From contig NZ_FZOY01000003.1 of the NCBI RefSeq assembly GCF_900188335.1, positions 471,976-535,975 on the forward strand: a stretch of DNA of 64,000 bases. The letters are read 5' to 3'. This document shows, piece by piece, positions 10,242 through 19,337 of this stretch (the stretch's first letter is position 1; every line of letters begins with the position of its first letter). A model generated the notes under the pieces. The model searched no databases and was not told the DNA's origin. It saw only the letters and a program-made list of their open reading frames with translations. The DNA comes from Tropicimonas sediminicola. GTDB taxonomy: Bacteria; Pseudomonadota; Alphaproteobacteria; Rhodobacterales; Rhodobacteraceae. The position numbers and the translations under genes were made by a program.

Positions 10242-10273
10242 GGTCGAAGGGCGCTGGCCGCCGGGCCTGCCTG

Positions 10274-10412
10274 CCGCGCGCTTGCGCGCGGCCCAGCCCA
10301 ACCGGCGGAGACACATCCCTGATGTGGTGACGGCGGGCGGGAGGGCTCCCGCCCGGGCGCGACGCTGGCGCGCCTTGCCCGGTTGGGCGTGGCGCGCGCT
10401 CACGCGCGCGCC
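10274..10412 (+). repeat. Structured intergenic repeat, copy A, with inverted partial copy
   Basis: Within the 319-bp gap between the SDR gene and surE. Hairpin 1: 8-bp stem 10274-10281/10284-10291. Conserved 17-mer CCCAGCCCAACCGGCGG at 10292-10308. Hairpin 2: 10312-10317/10321-10326 (CACATC/GATGTG). Hairpin 3: 9-bp stem 10335-10343/10346-10354. An inverted partial copy follows (CCGGTTGGGC 10379-10388, then GC-alternating arms to 10412). The same order of elements recurs at 16147-16221. The rest of the gap to 10560 holds only the surE leader; no gene seen. Confidence 0.8.
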
Positions 10413-10560
10413 GTCCGAAGGCCGCCGGTCGGCCCGGAATGGCCGGTCGGGAGGCTCTCTGACCGGGGTTGCGGCGCCGCGATCCCCTGTCGGAGCCGCC
10501 GGGGTGCTTGCTCCCCCGTCGGGGCGGGGCTAAGCAGGGCAGGAAGACAAGGGGCCGGGC

Positions 10561-11349
10561 ATGCGCATTCTCATCACCAATGACGACGGGATCAACGCCG
10601 CCGGCCTGAGCGTGCTCGAGGCGATTGCCGAGGCGGTGGCCGGCCCGCAGGGCGAAGTCTGGACCGTGGCCCCCGCCTTCGAGCAATCCGGGGTGGGCCA
10701 TTGCATCAGCTACACCCACCCGACGATGATCGCCAAGATGGGCGAGCGGCGCTACGCGGCCGAGGGCAGCCCGGCCGACTGCGTGATGGCGGGACTGCAC
10801 GATGTCATGAAGGACGCGCCGCCCGACGTGGTGTTGTCCGGCGTCAACCGCGGCAACAACGCGGGCGAGAATGCGCTCTATTCCGGCACCATCGGCGGCG
10901 CCATGGAGGCTGCCCTGCAAGGGCTGCCGGCGATCGCCCTGTCGCAATTCTACGGCCCCGGCAACGTCGGCCTCGAGAACCAGTTCGAGGCGGCGGCGGT
11001 GCATGGCGCGGCGCTGGTGCGCGACCTGCTCGAGCGCGGCGACTGGGGCAGCAACGGCGGCTACCGCACCTTCTACAACGTCAACTTCCCCGCCGTGCCC
11101 GCCGCCGAGGTCCGGGGCAGGCGGGTCGCCATTCAGGGGATGCGGCCCGGCGTGCGGTTCACCGTCGAGCCGACCAAGGCCCCCTCGGGGCGGCGGTTCC
11201 TCTGGGTGCGGGGAGGTCCGCAGGACGTGGAGACAGGCCCCGGCACCGACGTGCAGGCCAATCTGGACGGCTATATCGCCGTCACGCCGATGCGGGCCGA
11301 CCTGACCGCGCATGACCGGATCGAGGCCCTGAAGGCGGCGCTGGAATGA
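10561..11349 (+). CDS. surE: 5'/3'-nucleotidase SurE
   Basis: A 262-residue metal-dependent phosphatase acting on nucleoside monophosphates. The metal-binding NDDG is at residues 7-10 of the [10 protein letters not shown] start, with the [21 protein letters not shown] segment of the active site at about 97-117. Length is usual. Its last four bases overlap the start of pcm (ATGA at 11346-11349), so surE-pcm are translationally coupled, and nlpD follows. The gene set is that found beside rpoS in gammaproteobacteria, here without rpoS. Confidence 0.95.
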   Translation: MRILITNDDGINAAGLSVLEAIAEAVAGPQGEVWTVAPAFEQSGVGHCISYTHPTMIAKMGERRYAAEGSPADCVMAGLHDVMKDAPPDVVLSGVNRGNNAGENALYSGTIGGAMEAALQGLPAIALSQFYGPGNVGLENQFEAAAVHGAALVRDLLERGDWGSNGGYRTFYNVNFPAVPAAEVRGRRVAIQGMRPGVRFTVEPTKAPSGRRFLWVRGGPQDVETGPGTDVQANLDGYIAVTPMRADLTAHDRIEALKAALE

Positions 11350-11987
11350 GCTGGACCGCGGAACAGAAGATGCGGCTGCTGTTCGCCCTGCGCTCCAAGG
11401 GGGTGACCGACAAGCGCGTGCTGACGGCGATGGAGACGATCGACCGCGGTCTTTTCGTGCAGGGGCTCTTTTCCGACCGGGCCTATGACGACACGCCGCT
11501 GCCGATCGCCTGCGGCCAGACCATCAGCCAGCCCTCGATCGTCGGCCTGATGACCCAGGCGCTGGAGGTGACGCCGCGCGACAAGGTGCTGGAGCTGGGC
11601 ACCGGCTCGGGCTACCAGGCCGCGATCCTGTCGCTGCTGGCGCGACGGGTCTACACGGTGGAGCGCTTCAAGCGGCTGATCGACCAGGCCGAGGCCGTGT
11701 TCGAGACCCTCGACCTGACCAATATCATCACCTTCCTGGCCGACGGCAGCCACGGCTTGCCGGACCACGCGCCGTTCGACAAGATCATCGTCACCGCTGC
11801 CGCCGAGGATCCGCCCGGGCCGCTCTTGGCGCAGTTGCGCATCGGCGGTATCATGGTATTGCCCGTAGGCCAGTCCGACGCTGTCCAGACGCTCATTCGC
11901 GTGCGCCGGACGGAGGACGGGTATGAATATGACGAGCTCTGCCCGGTGCGTTTCGTGCCGCTTCTTGAAGGGCTGGGGCGGGAATGA
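11346..11987 (+). CDS. pcm: Protein-L-isoaspartate O-methyltransferase
   Basis: A 213-residue SAM-dependent methyltransferase that repairs isoaspartyl residues in aged proteins. Motif I is [16 protein letters not shown] at about residues 79-94. The substrate-side segment [19 protein letters not shown] precedes it. Starts inside the surE stop codon and ends 98 bp before nlpD. A family member of normal length and a sure call. Confidence 0.95.
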   Translation: MSWTAEQKMRLLFALRSKGVTDKRVLTAMETIDRGLFVQGLFSDRAYDDTPLPIACGQTISQPSIVGLMTQALEVTPRDKVLELGTGSGYQAAILSLLARRVYTVERFKRLIDQAEAVFETLDLTNIITFLADGSHGLPDHAPFDKIIVTAAAEDPPGPLLAQLRIGGIMVLPVGQSDAVQTLIRVRRTEDGYEYDELCPVRFVPLLEGLGRE

Positions 11988-12085
11988 GTTTTCGAGGGCA
12001 TCGTGGCGGCCGGTCGGCGCGATGTCGTAATGGAGTGACCCGGACGCCCCGAAAAGAGGGCGCCGCGATCGAGGAGAGCAAGCCT

Positions 12086-13267
12086 ATGCGGCCGATCCTG
12101 AGCCTCTGTGTCAGTGCGCTGGCCTTGAGCGCCTGTTCCACCACCAACATGGATCTCGACCTTCGGGACATCGGCAGGGGCTTCGACACCTCAGATGCCG
12201 TCATGGCCCAGACCGCCCAGCGACCGACGCCGGACGACAGGGGCGTCATTTCCTATCCGAGCTACCAGGTCGTCGTGGCCCGCCGCGGCGACACGGTGGC
12301 CGACGTGGCCGCCCGGCTTGGCACGGTCAGCGCCGATGAACTGGCGCGCTACAACGGGGTTCCGGTCAATGCGCCGTTGAACCAGGGCGAGGTGCTCGCG
12401 CTGCCGCGCCGGGTGGCCGAACCGTCGCCCGCGACCGGGGCCGTCGGGACGGGGCCGATCCGGCCCGCCGATACCGTGGATATCGAGACCCTCGCGGGCA
12501 GCGCCATCGACCGCTCCGGCGGCGGGACCGTCACGCCAGCCGCCAGCGCCCCGACGCCGCAGACCGGCGCGGAGCCGGTGCGCCACCAGGTGGCCTCGGG
12601 CGAGACCGCCTATTCCATCGCCCGCCTCTATGGCGTGTCGGCCAAGTCGCTGGCGGAGTGGAACGGGCTGGGAGCGGATCTCGAGGTCCGGACCGGGCAG
12701 TACCTGCTGATCCCGGTGGTGACGGAGCGGCCCGCCGCCCGTCCGGCAACCGCCACGACCGCGCCGGGGCAGGGCAGCCCGACCCCGACGCCGCCGAGCG
12801 CCGCCACGCCCTTGCCCGACGAAAAGACGACGCCGCCCGCCGCCGCCAAGCCCAACACGCCCGCGCCGGGCACCCCGGCCTCGCCGAACCTCGCCAAGGA
12901 AGCGACCGCTGCCTCGGCCTCGCGGATGACCGCGCCGGTCTCGGGCAGCATCATCCGGGATTTCCAGAAGGGCCGGAACGACGGTCTCGACATCTCGGCC
13001 ACCTCGGGCGAGACGGTCAAGGCGGCCGACAAGGGCGTGGTCGCGGCGATCACCCAGGACACCGACCAGGTGCCGATCATCGTGCTGCGCCACGACGGCG
13101 GGCTGCTGACGGTCTATGCCAATGTCGACAACCTGGCGGTCAAGAAGGGCGACAGCGTTTCCCGCGGCCAGGCCATCGCCAAGGTGCGGGCCTCCTCCTC
13201 GCCGTTCCTGCACTTCGAGGTGCGCGAAGGCGTGGAGGCCGTCGACCCGACGCCCTACCTGAACTGA
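12086..13267 (+). CDS. nlpD: NlpD-like lipoprotein, LysM and degenerate M23 domains
   Basis: A 393-residue outer membrane lipoprotein. The start at 12086 is picked because it gives a lipobox signal peptide (SALALSAC, Cys about residue 17) and follows gaggagag at 12071-12078; the frame is open further upstream to 11984. Two LysM repeats bind peptidoglycan (about 50-96 and 165-210). After a Pro/Ala/Thr-rich linker comes an M23/LytM domain (about 280-393). The domain lacks the zinc-binding set (NDGLDIS replaces HxGxD, HFEVR replaces HxH), as in NlpD/EnvC proteins that activate amidases instead of cutting cell wall. Third gene of the surE-pcm-nlpD group. Confidence 0.9.
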   Translation: MRPILSLCVSALALSACSTTNMDLDLRDIGRGFDTSDAVMAQTAQRPTPDDRGVISYPSYQVVVARRGDTVADVAARLGTVSADELARYNGVPVNAPLNQGEVLALPRRVAEPSPATGAVGTGPIRPADTVDIETLAGSAIDRSGGGTVTPAASAPTPQTGAEPVRHQVASGETAYSIARLYGVSAKSLAEWNGLGADLEVRTGQYLLIPVVTERPAARPATATTAPGQGSPTPTPPSAATPLPDEKTTPPAAAKPNTPAPGTPASPNLAKEATAASASRMTAPVSGSIIRDFQKGRNDGLDISATSGETVKAADKGVVAAITQDTDQVPIIVLRHDGGLLTVYANVDNLAVKKGDSVSRGQAIAKVRASSSPFLHFEVREGVEAVDPTPYLN

Positions 13268-13276
13268 CGGCCGCAG

Positions 13277-13293
13277 CCCGGCGCCACGCCGGG
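13277..13293. terminator. Stem-loop after nlpD
   Basis: Perfect 7-bp stem CCCGGCG (13277-13283), loop CCA, complement 13287-13293. It begins 10 bp after the nlpD stop, in the gap to the oppositely oriented ATPase gene. No immediate T tract, so only probable as a terminator. Confidence 0.55.
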
Positions 13294-13367
13294 CGGCCCA
13301 ACGTTCGATTTTCCGGATTATCGAGACAGCGGCGCAGCCTGAACGTCCCGGTCGGGCTGGCACCGGT

Positions 13368-14219
13368 TCAGCCGAGCTGCACGCCTCTCCGGCCTGCGAG
13401 ATCGGTAAAGTATTGCCAGGCGACCCGGCCCGAGCGGGCCCCGCGCGTGGCCTGCCATTCGATCGCCTCGGCGCGCAGCGTGTCGGCGTCGATGTCGACG
13501 CCATGGGCCGCGCAATAGCCCTCGATCATCGCCAGGTACTCGTCCTGGCTGCAGGGGTGGAAGCCGAGCCAGAGCCCGAAGCGGTCGCTCAGCGAGACCT
13601 TTTCCTCCACCGCCTCGGACGGGTTGATCGCCGAGGACCGCTCGTTCTCGATCATGTCCCGTGGCATCAGGTGGCGGCGGTTGGAGGTGGCATAGAACAG
13701 AACGTTCTCCGGCCGCCCTTCGATGCCGCCGTCGAGCACCGCCTTGAGCGACTTGTAGTGCTGGTCGTCGTGGCTGAAGCTCAGGTCGTCGCAGAAGAGC
13801 AGGAAGCGGTGCTGCCGCGCCGTCCGCAGGATCGCCAGCAGACGGGTCAGGGAGGGCAGGTCCTCGCGCTGCAGTTCGACGATCTTGATATCCTCGCCCT
13901 GCGCCCGAACATCTGCGTGCACTGCCTTGACCAGGCTCGATTTTCCCATGCCGCGAGCGCCCCAGAGAAGGGCGTTGTTGGCGGGCAGGCCGCGGGCGAA
14001 CTGGAGCGTGTTCTCCAGCAGCGTGTCGCGGGCGCGGTCGATGCCGATCAGCAGGCCCAGATCCACGCGGTTCACGCGCTCGACGGGTGCGAGGTGGTCT
14101 GGGGACGTGTGCCAGACGAAGGCTTCGGCGGAGGAGAAATCCGGCGCGGCGGCCGGGGCCGGGGCGATACGCTCCAGCGCCGCCGCGATGCGGTCCAGCT
14201 CCTCGACGCTCAGATCCAT
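13368..14219 (-). CDS. DUF815-family AAA ATPase
   Basis: A 283-residue ATPase. The Walker A motif GARGMGKSS is at about residues 93-101 and a Walker B-like LLFCDDLSF at about 147-155. YATSNRRHLMPRDM and KVSLSDRFGLWLGF are typical of the DUF815 family, whose role is unknown. The frame is open further upstream inside tatC, but the ATG at 14219 fits the family's N-terminus. That ATG shares one base with the tatC stop (TGATG), so the gene is translationally coupled to tatABC. Coupling suggests a link with protein export, which is inference only. Confidence 0.88.
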   Translation of the reverse strand: MDLSVEELDRIAAALERIAPAPAAAPDFSSAEAFVWHTSPDHLAPVERVNRVDLGLLIGIDRARDTLLENTLQFARGLPANNALLWGARGMGKSSLVKAVHADVRAQGEDIKIVELQREDLPSLTRLLAILRTARQHRFLLFCDDLSFSHDDQHYKSLKAVLDGGIEGRPENVLFYATSNRRHLMPRDMIENERSSAINPSEAVEEKVSLSDRFGLWLGFHPCSQDEYLAMIEGYCAAHGVDIDADTLRAEAIEWQATRGARSGRVAWQYFTDLAGRRGVQLG

Positions 14220-15118
14220 CAGGCCTTCTCCGGCTTGCTCGCCGGCGCGGCCTCGGTGTCTTCCTCGTCGTCGAGCAGCCCCATCTTGCGCAGCTCTTCG
14301 TTCCGCTTGCGCTCGACCCGCGCGACCAGAAGGATCGAGACCTCGTAGAGCGAGTAGACCACGACGAACAGGATCACCTGGGTGATCACATCGGGCGGCG
14401 TGACCAGCGCGGCCAGGGTCAGGATGCCCACGATGGCGTATTTGCGCACGTTCCGCAGGCCCTCGACCGAGACCAGCCCCGCCTTGCCCATCAGCGTCAG
14501 CAGCACCGGAAGCTGGAAGCAGATGCCGAAGGCGAGGATGAACTTGAGCGTCAGGTCGAGGCTTTCCCGGACCGAGCCGAGGAAGATCGTGCGCAGCTCC
14601 TCGTTTTCCACCGTCTCGGGGATGCTCTCGCCGGTCAGCATGGCGGCGAGCGCGGGGATGGCATCGGAGAAACCGATGAAGAAGTTCATCGCCAGCGGCG
14701 TCACCACGAAATGGGCGAAGGAGGCGCCGGCCAGGAACAGCAGCGGCGAGGCGACCAGGAAGGGCAGGAAGGCGTTCTTTTCCGAGCGGTAGAGGCCCGG
14801 GGCCACGAAGCGCCACATCTGGTAGCCGATATAGGGGAACGAGAGCGCCAGGCCGAAGATCAGCGAGATCCGGATCAGGACGAAGAACTTCTCCTGCGGC
14901 GCGGTGAAGATCAGCTGCGGGTTCTCTCCGCGGGCGCGCAGGATGTCCGCGATCGGTTCCACGAGGAAGTTGAGCATCGGCTCTGCCACGAAGAAGCAGG
15001 CCACCATCGCGATGAAGAAGGCGACGACAGAGCGGATCAGCCGGGTGCGCAGCTCGGCCAGGTGTTCGATCAGCGGCGCGGAGCTGTCTTCGATCTCGTC
15101 GTCGGGGCGGTCGCTCAT
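14219..15118 (-). CDS. tatC: Sec-independent protein translocase TatC
   Basis: A 299-residue, six-span inner membrane protein that with TatB forms the receptor for twin-arginine signal peptides. The first cytoplasmic region and TM1 are recognisable (LIEHLAELRTRLIRSVVAFF, about residues 17-36), as is FPYIGYQMWRFVAPGLYRSEK before TM3. The C-terminal tail is longer and charged (about 255-299). The order tatA-tatB-tatC is transcribed right to left, with 10 bp between tatB and tatC. A probable substrate of this system in the window is the TRAP binding protein at 51104. Confidence 0.96.
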   Translation of the reverse strand: MSDRPDDEIEDSSAPLIEHLAELRTRLIRSVVAFFIAMVACFFVAEPMLNFLVEPIADILRARGENPQLIFTAPQEKFFVLIRISLIFGLALSFPYIGYQMWRFVAPGLYRSEKNAFLPFLVASPLLFLAGASFAHFVVTPLAMNFFIGFSDAIPALAAMLTGESIPETVENEELRTIFLGSVRESLDLTLKFILAFGICFQLPVLLTLMGKAGLVSVEGLRNVRKYAIVGILTLAALVTPPDVITQVILFVVVYSLYEVSILLVARVERKRNEELRKMGLLDDEEDTEAAPASKPEKA

Positions 15119-15128
15119 GTAGGGTCGC

Positions 15129-15629
15129 TCATGCCTTGTTGGTATCGGCGGGGGGCTCTGCCGGGGCCGCCGTCTCCTCGGACGCCGCCGCCTTGGCGGC
15201 TGCCTCCGCTTCCATGCGCGCGGTGGCCCGCGCGGCGGCGCTTTCGCGGATCTTGCGGGCGGCCTCGGCGCGCTCCTCGGTCATCTTCGCGGTCTGCGGG
15301 CCGCGGGCCGCCGGGGTAGCCGACGCCTCGTCGGCTACCTCGTCATCCTCGCCGAACGGGTCGAAATCGTCGAAGTTCGTGGCCTTCTTCAGCGCATCGA
15401 CGCCCATCGCCTTGGGGTTGGTCACGTTGCGAAGATCCTTCGCGACGTCCTTCACCCCCGCCTGGTCGGCGGCGTCTTCCATCGCGCGGGTGAAGTCCCG
15501 CGCCATGGCGCGCAGCCGTGCGGTGAACTTGCCGAGAGTGCGGAACATCACCGGCAGGTCTTTCGGACCCACGACGATCAGCGCCACAACGCCGATCACC
15601 AGCAATTCGCTCCATCCAAGGTCCAGCAT
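15129..15629 (-). CDS. tatB: Sec-independent protein translocase TatB
   Basis: A 166-residue protein with the single N-terminal membrane helix, then the hinge VGPKDLP at about 20-26 and an amphipathic helix. The Glu in MLDLGWSEL is the conserved polar residue of the TatB helix. The C-terminal half is an Ala/Glu-rich helix-forming tail. It lies between tatA and tatC in the same operon. Confidence 0.94.
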   Translation of the reverse strand: MLDLGWSELLVIGVVALIVVGPKDLPVMFRTLGKFTARLRAMARDFTRAMEDAADQAGVKDVAKDLRNVTNPKAMGVDALKKATNFDDFDPFGEDDEVADEASATPAARGPQTAKMTEERAEAARKIRESAAARATARMEAEAAAKAAASEETAAPAEPPADTNKA

Positions 15630-15673
15630 CGCGTCTCAGCCCTGCATCGGTACATCCGCCCCGGGGGGAGATG

Positions 15674-15898
15674 TCAGACCTTGTCCTTGTCGGTGGTCTC
15701 TTCGGGGGTCACGTCGCGCGCGCTCTCCGAGGATTTGTCCTCGATCTCTTCCTTGCCTTCGGCCACGCCCTTCTTGAAGGCAGTGATGCCCTTGCCGACC
15801 TCGCCCATCAGCGACGAGACCTTGCCGCGGCCGAACAGAACGAGCACCACGACCGCGATCAGGATCAGGCCGGGAACGCCGATATTTCCGATACCCAT
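15674..15898 (-). CDS. tatA: Sec-independent protein translocase TatA
   Basis: A 74-residue pore-forming Tat subunit. One membrane helix (IGVPGLILIAVVVLVLF) is followed by the FGRGKVSSLMGEVGKGI amphipathic helix and an acidic tail. The ATG is preceded by AGGGAGAAACAG. First gene of tatABC-DUF815; its promoter must lie in the following 338-bp gap. Confidence 0.95.
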   Translation of the reverse strand: MGIGNIGVPGLILIAVVVLVLFGRGKVSSLMGEVGKGITAFKKGVAEGKEEIEDKSSESARDVTPEETTDKDKV

Positions 15899-16146
15899 CT
15901 GTTTCTCCCTTGCGAGCCCGATCGAACCTTGCCGGACCCTTGCTTGTTGAAGTCCGATCTTATTTATGGGGTTCGGCGGTCAGATCAAAGCCCCAAACGA
16001 CGCCCTTCGTAGAATTTTCCTTGCCGAGGGAGGGGCACTGCCGCAACGGTGTTGCGGCGCCGCGCGTGCCGCGGGATCGGCCCTAACCGCTTCTTCTGTC
16101 TCGAAATATCCGCGCCGCAGGCACGATCTTTCTCCGAAAGATCGCT

Positions 16147-16221
16147 CCGCGCGCCCTGCGCGCGGCCCGGCCCAACCGGCGGCGCGGCATCTTTGATGCC
16201 GGGACGATGGGCGGGAGCCCA
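16147..16221 (+). repeat. Structured intergenic repeat, copy B
   Basis: Second copy of the element at 10274. Hairpin 1: 16147-16154/16158-16165, stem identical to copy A. Conserved 17-mer at 16166-16182 differs from copy A at one position. Hairpin 2: GGCATC 16186-16191 with GATGCC 16195-16200; two of six pairs differ from copy A yet both copies stay paired. Hairpin 3: 16208-16212/16217-16221. It fills part of the 338-bp gap (15899-16236) between the tatA start and the end of the ABC ATPase gene; the rest holds the tatA leader and no gene I can see. Confidence 0.8.
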
Positions 16222-16236
16222 CGGCGGCCGGTCGGT

Positions 16237-17313
16237 TCAGGCGGGGAAGACGAAGCAGCGGTCCCGGCGCAGGGTCAGCCACAGGGGCGTGCCGGGCTTG
16301 GGCAGAAAGACCGCCGGGACCGTGGCCTTCAGGATCGTGGCGTCGTGGTCCATGCGGAACTCGACGAGGCTCTCGCGGCCCATGAAGCGCGCCCGTTCGA
16401 CGACCCCGCGCGCCGCCACCCCGTCGCTGGCGGTGGGGTTCGGCCCGCGGCCTTGCCGGTCGAAGTCGATCCGGAGGTGCTGCGGACGGATGACGATCTC
16501 GACCCGGGTGCCGTCCTTCATGCCCGGCGTCAGGAACTGGCCGAACGGGGTGTCGGTGAGCGCGCCGTGAACTTCCCCGTGCACGATGTTGATATCGCTG
16601 AAGAAGGCTGCGGCGGCGCGATCCTTCGGGTTGTTGTAGACATGGTAGGGCGCGCCGCGCTGCACGATCCGGCCGGCGCGCATCAGGGCGATCTCGTCGG
16701 CCATGCGCATGGCCTCGTCCGGCTCGTGGGTGACCAGCAGAACGGCCGTGTTCTCTTCCTTCAGCAAGGCGAGGGTGCGGTCGCGGATGTCGTCGCGCAG
16801 GCGGTTGTCGAGGCCGGAAAAGGGCTCGTCCATCAGCATGATCGCGGGGCGCGGCGCCAGCGCACGGACCAACGCGACCCGCTGCTGTTCGCCGCCCGAG
16901 AGCTGGTGCGGGAAGGCATCGATGAAACCGCCGAGGTCGACCCGCTCCAGCAGTTCCGCAACCCGCTCCCGGTGCCGCCTGAGCCCGCCGTCGAGCCCGA
17001 AGGCCACGTTGTCGCCGACGCTGAGGTGGGGGAACAGGGCGAAGTCCTGGAACATCAGCCCGATGCCGCGCTGTTCGGGCGGCAGGTGCATGGCGTCGTC
17101 CGACACGCAGGTGCCGTCGACCAGCACCCGCCCGCCGCTCTGGCGGTCGACGCCCGCCACGATCCGCAGGGTGGTCGACTTGCCGCAGCCCGAGGGGCCG
17201 AGCAGGCAGGTGACCTGACCCGGCGCCACGGTCAGCGAGACGCCGGCAACCACCTCGCGCCCTTCGAAGGTGCGGGCGAGATCCTGGACTTCGAGGCGGG
17301 GAGGCGTGGGCAC
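16237..17313 (-). CDS. ABC transporter ATP-binding protein (FbpC/PotA type)
   Basis: A 358-residue importer ATPase. Walker A LLGPSGCGKSTTLR, signature LSGGEQQRVALVRAL and Walker B IMLMDEPFSGLD are all intact. The C-terminal third is a TOBE-type regulatory domain (TRVEIVIRPQHLRID...). No ATG suits the start; a GTG at 17313 (VPTPPRLEVQDL) gives the expected N-terminus, while the frame stays open upstream without coding character. Homologs energise uptake of iron(III), polyamines, thiamine or similar solutes, but no permease or binding protein is adjacent, so the substrate is open. It is divergent from the Atm1-type exporter. Confidence 0.88.
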   Translation of the reverse strand: MPTPPRLEVQDLARTFEGREVVAGVSLTVAPGQVTCLLGPSGCGKSTTLRIVAGVDRQSGGRVLVDGTCVSDDAMHLPPEQRGIGLMFQDFALFPHLSVGDNVAFGLDGGLRRHRERVAELLERVDLGGFIDAFPHQLSGGEQQRVALVRALAPRPAIMLMDEPFSGLDNRLRDDIRDRTLALLKEENTAVLLVTHEPDEAMRMADEIALMRAGRIVQRGAPYHVYNNPKDRAAAAFFSDINIVHGEVHGALTDTPFGQFLTPGMKDGTRVEIVIRPQHLRIDFDRQGRGPNPTASDGVAARGVVERARFMGRESLVEFRMDHDATILKATVPAVFLPKPGTPLWLTLRRDRCFVFPA

Positions 17314-17519
17314 GTCGGGCGTTTGCTCGATTGTTTCGGTCGGGTTTCCAGCAGCCCTAGCAGCGTGCGCCAAGGGGGGCAAGGGTGGCACAAGGGCGCG
17401 CCGGCGCCCCTCTGGAGCGGGAGAAATGCGCCAGGACGGGGGCGGGCCCGAGCCGGGAGGCGGCTGGTCTTTGGCTCTGCAGCGGCCTAGGTTGCGGGGC
17501 AGGCAGCAAAGGGCGACCC

Positions 17520-19337
17520 ATGGACGAGCAGATCGAGCGCCAGGAACGGCAGCGCGGCTTGAAGGTGCTGCGCGACGTTGCGCCCTACCTCTGGCCCGAG
17601 GGCGAGGCCGGGGTGAAGGTCCGCGTGGTGACCGCGCTGGTGATCCTCCTGCTGGCAAAGCTGGTCGCTGTGACGACGCCGCTGTTCTACAAGGGCGCGG
17701 TCGATGCGCTGGCTGGCGACACGCCCGACGGGGTGACGATGCTGACGCTGGGCGCGGTGGGGCTGACCGTCGCCTACGGCATGGCGCGGCTGATGAACAT
17801 CGCGCTTCAGCAGCTGCGCGATGTGGTCTTTGCCCGGGTGAGCCAGGGCGCGCTGCGCAAGCTGGCCCTGCGCACCTTCCGGCATATCCACGCACTCAGC
17901 CTGCGCTATCACATCAGCCGCAAGACCGGGGCGCTGAGCCGGATCATGGAGCGCGGGGTGAAGGGCGTCTCCTTCCTGCTGCGGTTCCTGCTGTTCTCCA
18001 TCGGGCCGCTTCTGCTGGAGCTGATCCTGGTCTGCGGCGTCCTGGTGACGCTCTTCGACTGGCGCTTCCTGGCCGTGCTGGTGGTGACCATCGTTCTCTA
18101 CGTCTGGTTCACCTTCGCCATCACCGAGTGGCGGGTGCGGATCCGGCGCGAGATGAACGAGCAGGACAACGAGGCCAACCAGCGGGCCATCGATTCGCTG
18201 CTGAACTTCGAGACGGTGAAATACTTCGGCGCCGACCGCCGCGAGGCGGAGCGCTACGACGAGGCGATGGCGGGCTACGAGACGGCGGCGCTCAAGACGG
18301 CCTATTCGCTGGCGCTGATCAACCTCGGGCAGGGGATCATCATCAATGGCGGGCTGGTCGTCGTGATGGTGATGGCAGCGCGCGGCGTCGCCTCGGGCGC
18401 GTTCACCGTCGGCGATTTCGTGATGGTCAACGCCTACATGATCCAGATCATCATGCCGTTGAACTTCCTTGGCACGGTCTATCGCGAGATCCGTCAGAGC
18501 CTTGTGGACATGGGGCAGATGTTCGACCTGCTGGAGCAGCCCGCGGAGGTGGTCGACAGGCCGGGGGCGCCGGACATCGAGATCACCGGCGGCGAGGTGG
18601 TGTTCGACGACGTGCATTTCTCCTACGAGCCGGAGCGGCCGATCCTGAAGGGGATCTCGGTGACCGTGCCGGCGGGGCGGTCTCTGGCGATCGTCGGGCC
18701 GACCGGGTCGGGAAAGTCCACGATCGGGCGGCTGCTCTTCCGGTTCTACGATGTCGACGGCGGCGCGCTCAGGATCGACGGGCAGGACGTGCGCGAGGTG
18801 ACCCAGCATTCCCTGCATTGCGCGATCGGCGTGGTGCCGCAGGACACGGTGCTGTTCAACGACACGATCTATTACAACATCGCCTACGGCCGCCCGGAGG
18901 CCAGCCGCGAAGAGGTGGAAGAGGCCGCGCGGGCGGCGGAGATCCATGACTTTGTGATGACGCTGCCCAAAGGCTACGACACCCTTGTCGGCGAGCGCGG
19001 CCTGAAGCTCTCGGGCGGCGAAAAGCAGCGGGTGGGGATCGCCCGGACGATCCTCAAGAACCCGCAGATCCTGCTGCTGGACGAGGCGACCTCGGCGCTC
19101 GATACCCGCACCGAGCAGGGCATCCAGGCCTCGCTGGCGCGGATGGGGCAGGGGCGGACGGTGATCATGATCGCGCACCGGCTCTCGACCATCGTTGAGG
19201 CCGACGAGATCGTGGTGCTGGAGGCGGGCGAGGTGGTCGAGCGAGGCAGCCACGCGGACCTGCTGGCGCAGCACGGCCGCTATGCCGGGCTCTGGGCGAC
19301 CCAGCGGGCGGAGGACGAGGGCGCCGACGCCGCGTGA
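17520..19337 (+). CDS. Atm1-type ABC exporter (membrane and ATPase fused)
   Basis: A 605-residue half-transporter that works as a homodimer. The N-terminal 330 residues hold six membrane spans, with the NFETVKYFGADRREAERY element typical of the Atm1/HMT1 family. The ATPase part has Walker A VGPTGSGKSTIGR, signature LSGGEKQRVGIARTI and Walker B ILLLDEATSALD. Relatives export glutathione-linked sulfur or metal compounds from the cytoplasm or mitochondrial matrix and support iron-sulfur or metal homeostasis. The start at 17520 gives the usual short cytoplasmic N-terminus. No linked metal genes. Confidence 0.92.
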   Translation: MDEQIERQERQRGLKVLRDVAPYLWPEGEAGVKVRVVTALVILLLAKLVAVTTPLFYKGAVDALAGDTPDGVTMLTLGAVGLTVAYGMARLMNIALQQLRDVVFARVSQGALRKLALRTFRHIHALSLRYHISRKTGALSRIMERGVKGVSFLLRFLLFSIGPLLLELILVCGVLVTLFDWRFLAVLVVTIVLYVWFTFAITEWRVRIRREMNEQDNEANQRAIDSLLNFETVKYFGADRREAERYDEAMAGYETAALKTAYSLALINLGQGIIINGGLVVVMVMAARGVASGAFTVGDFVMVNAYMIQIIMPLNFLGTVYREIRQSLVDMGQMFDLLEQPAEVVDRPGAPDIEITGGEVVFDDVHFSYEPERPILKGISVTVPAGRSLAIVGPTGSGKSTIGRLLFRFYDVDGGALRIDGQDVREVTQHSLHCAIGVVPQDTVLFNDTIYYNIAYGRPEASREEVEEAARAAEIHDFVMTLPKGYDTLVGERGLKLSGGEKQRVGIARTILKNPQILLLDEATSALDTRTEQGIQASLARMGQGRTVIMIAHRLSTIVEADEIVVLEAGEVVERGSHADLLAQHGRYAGLWATQRAEDEGADAA

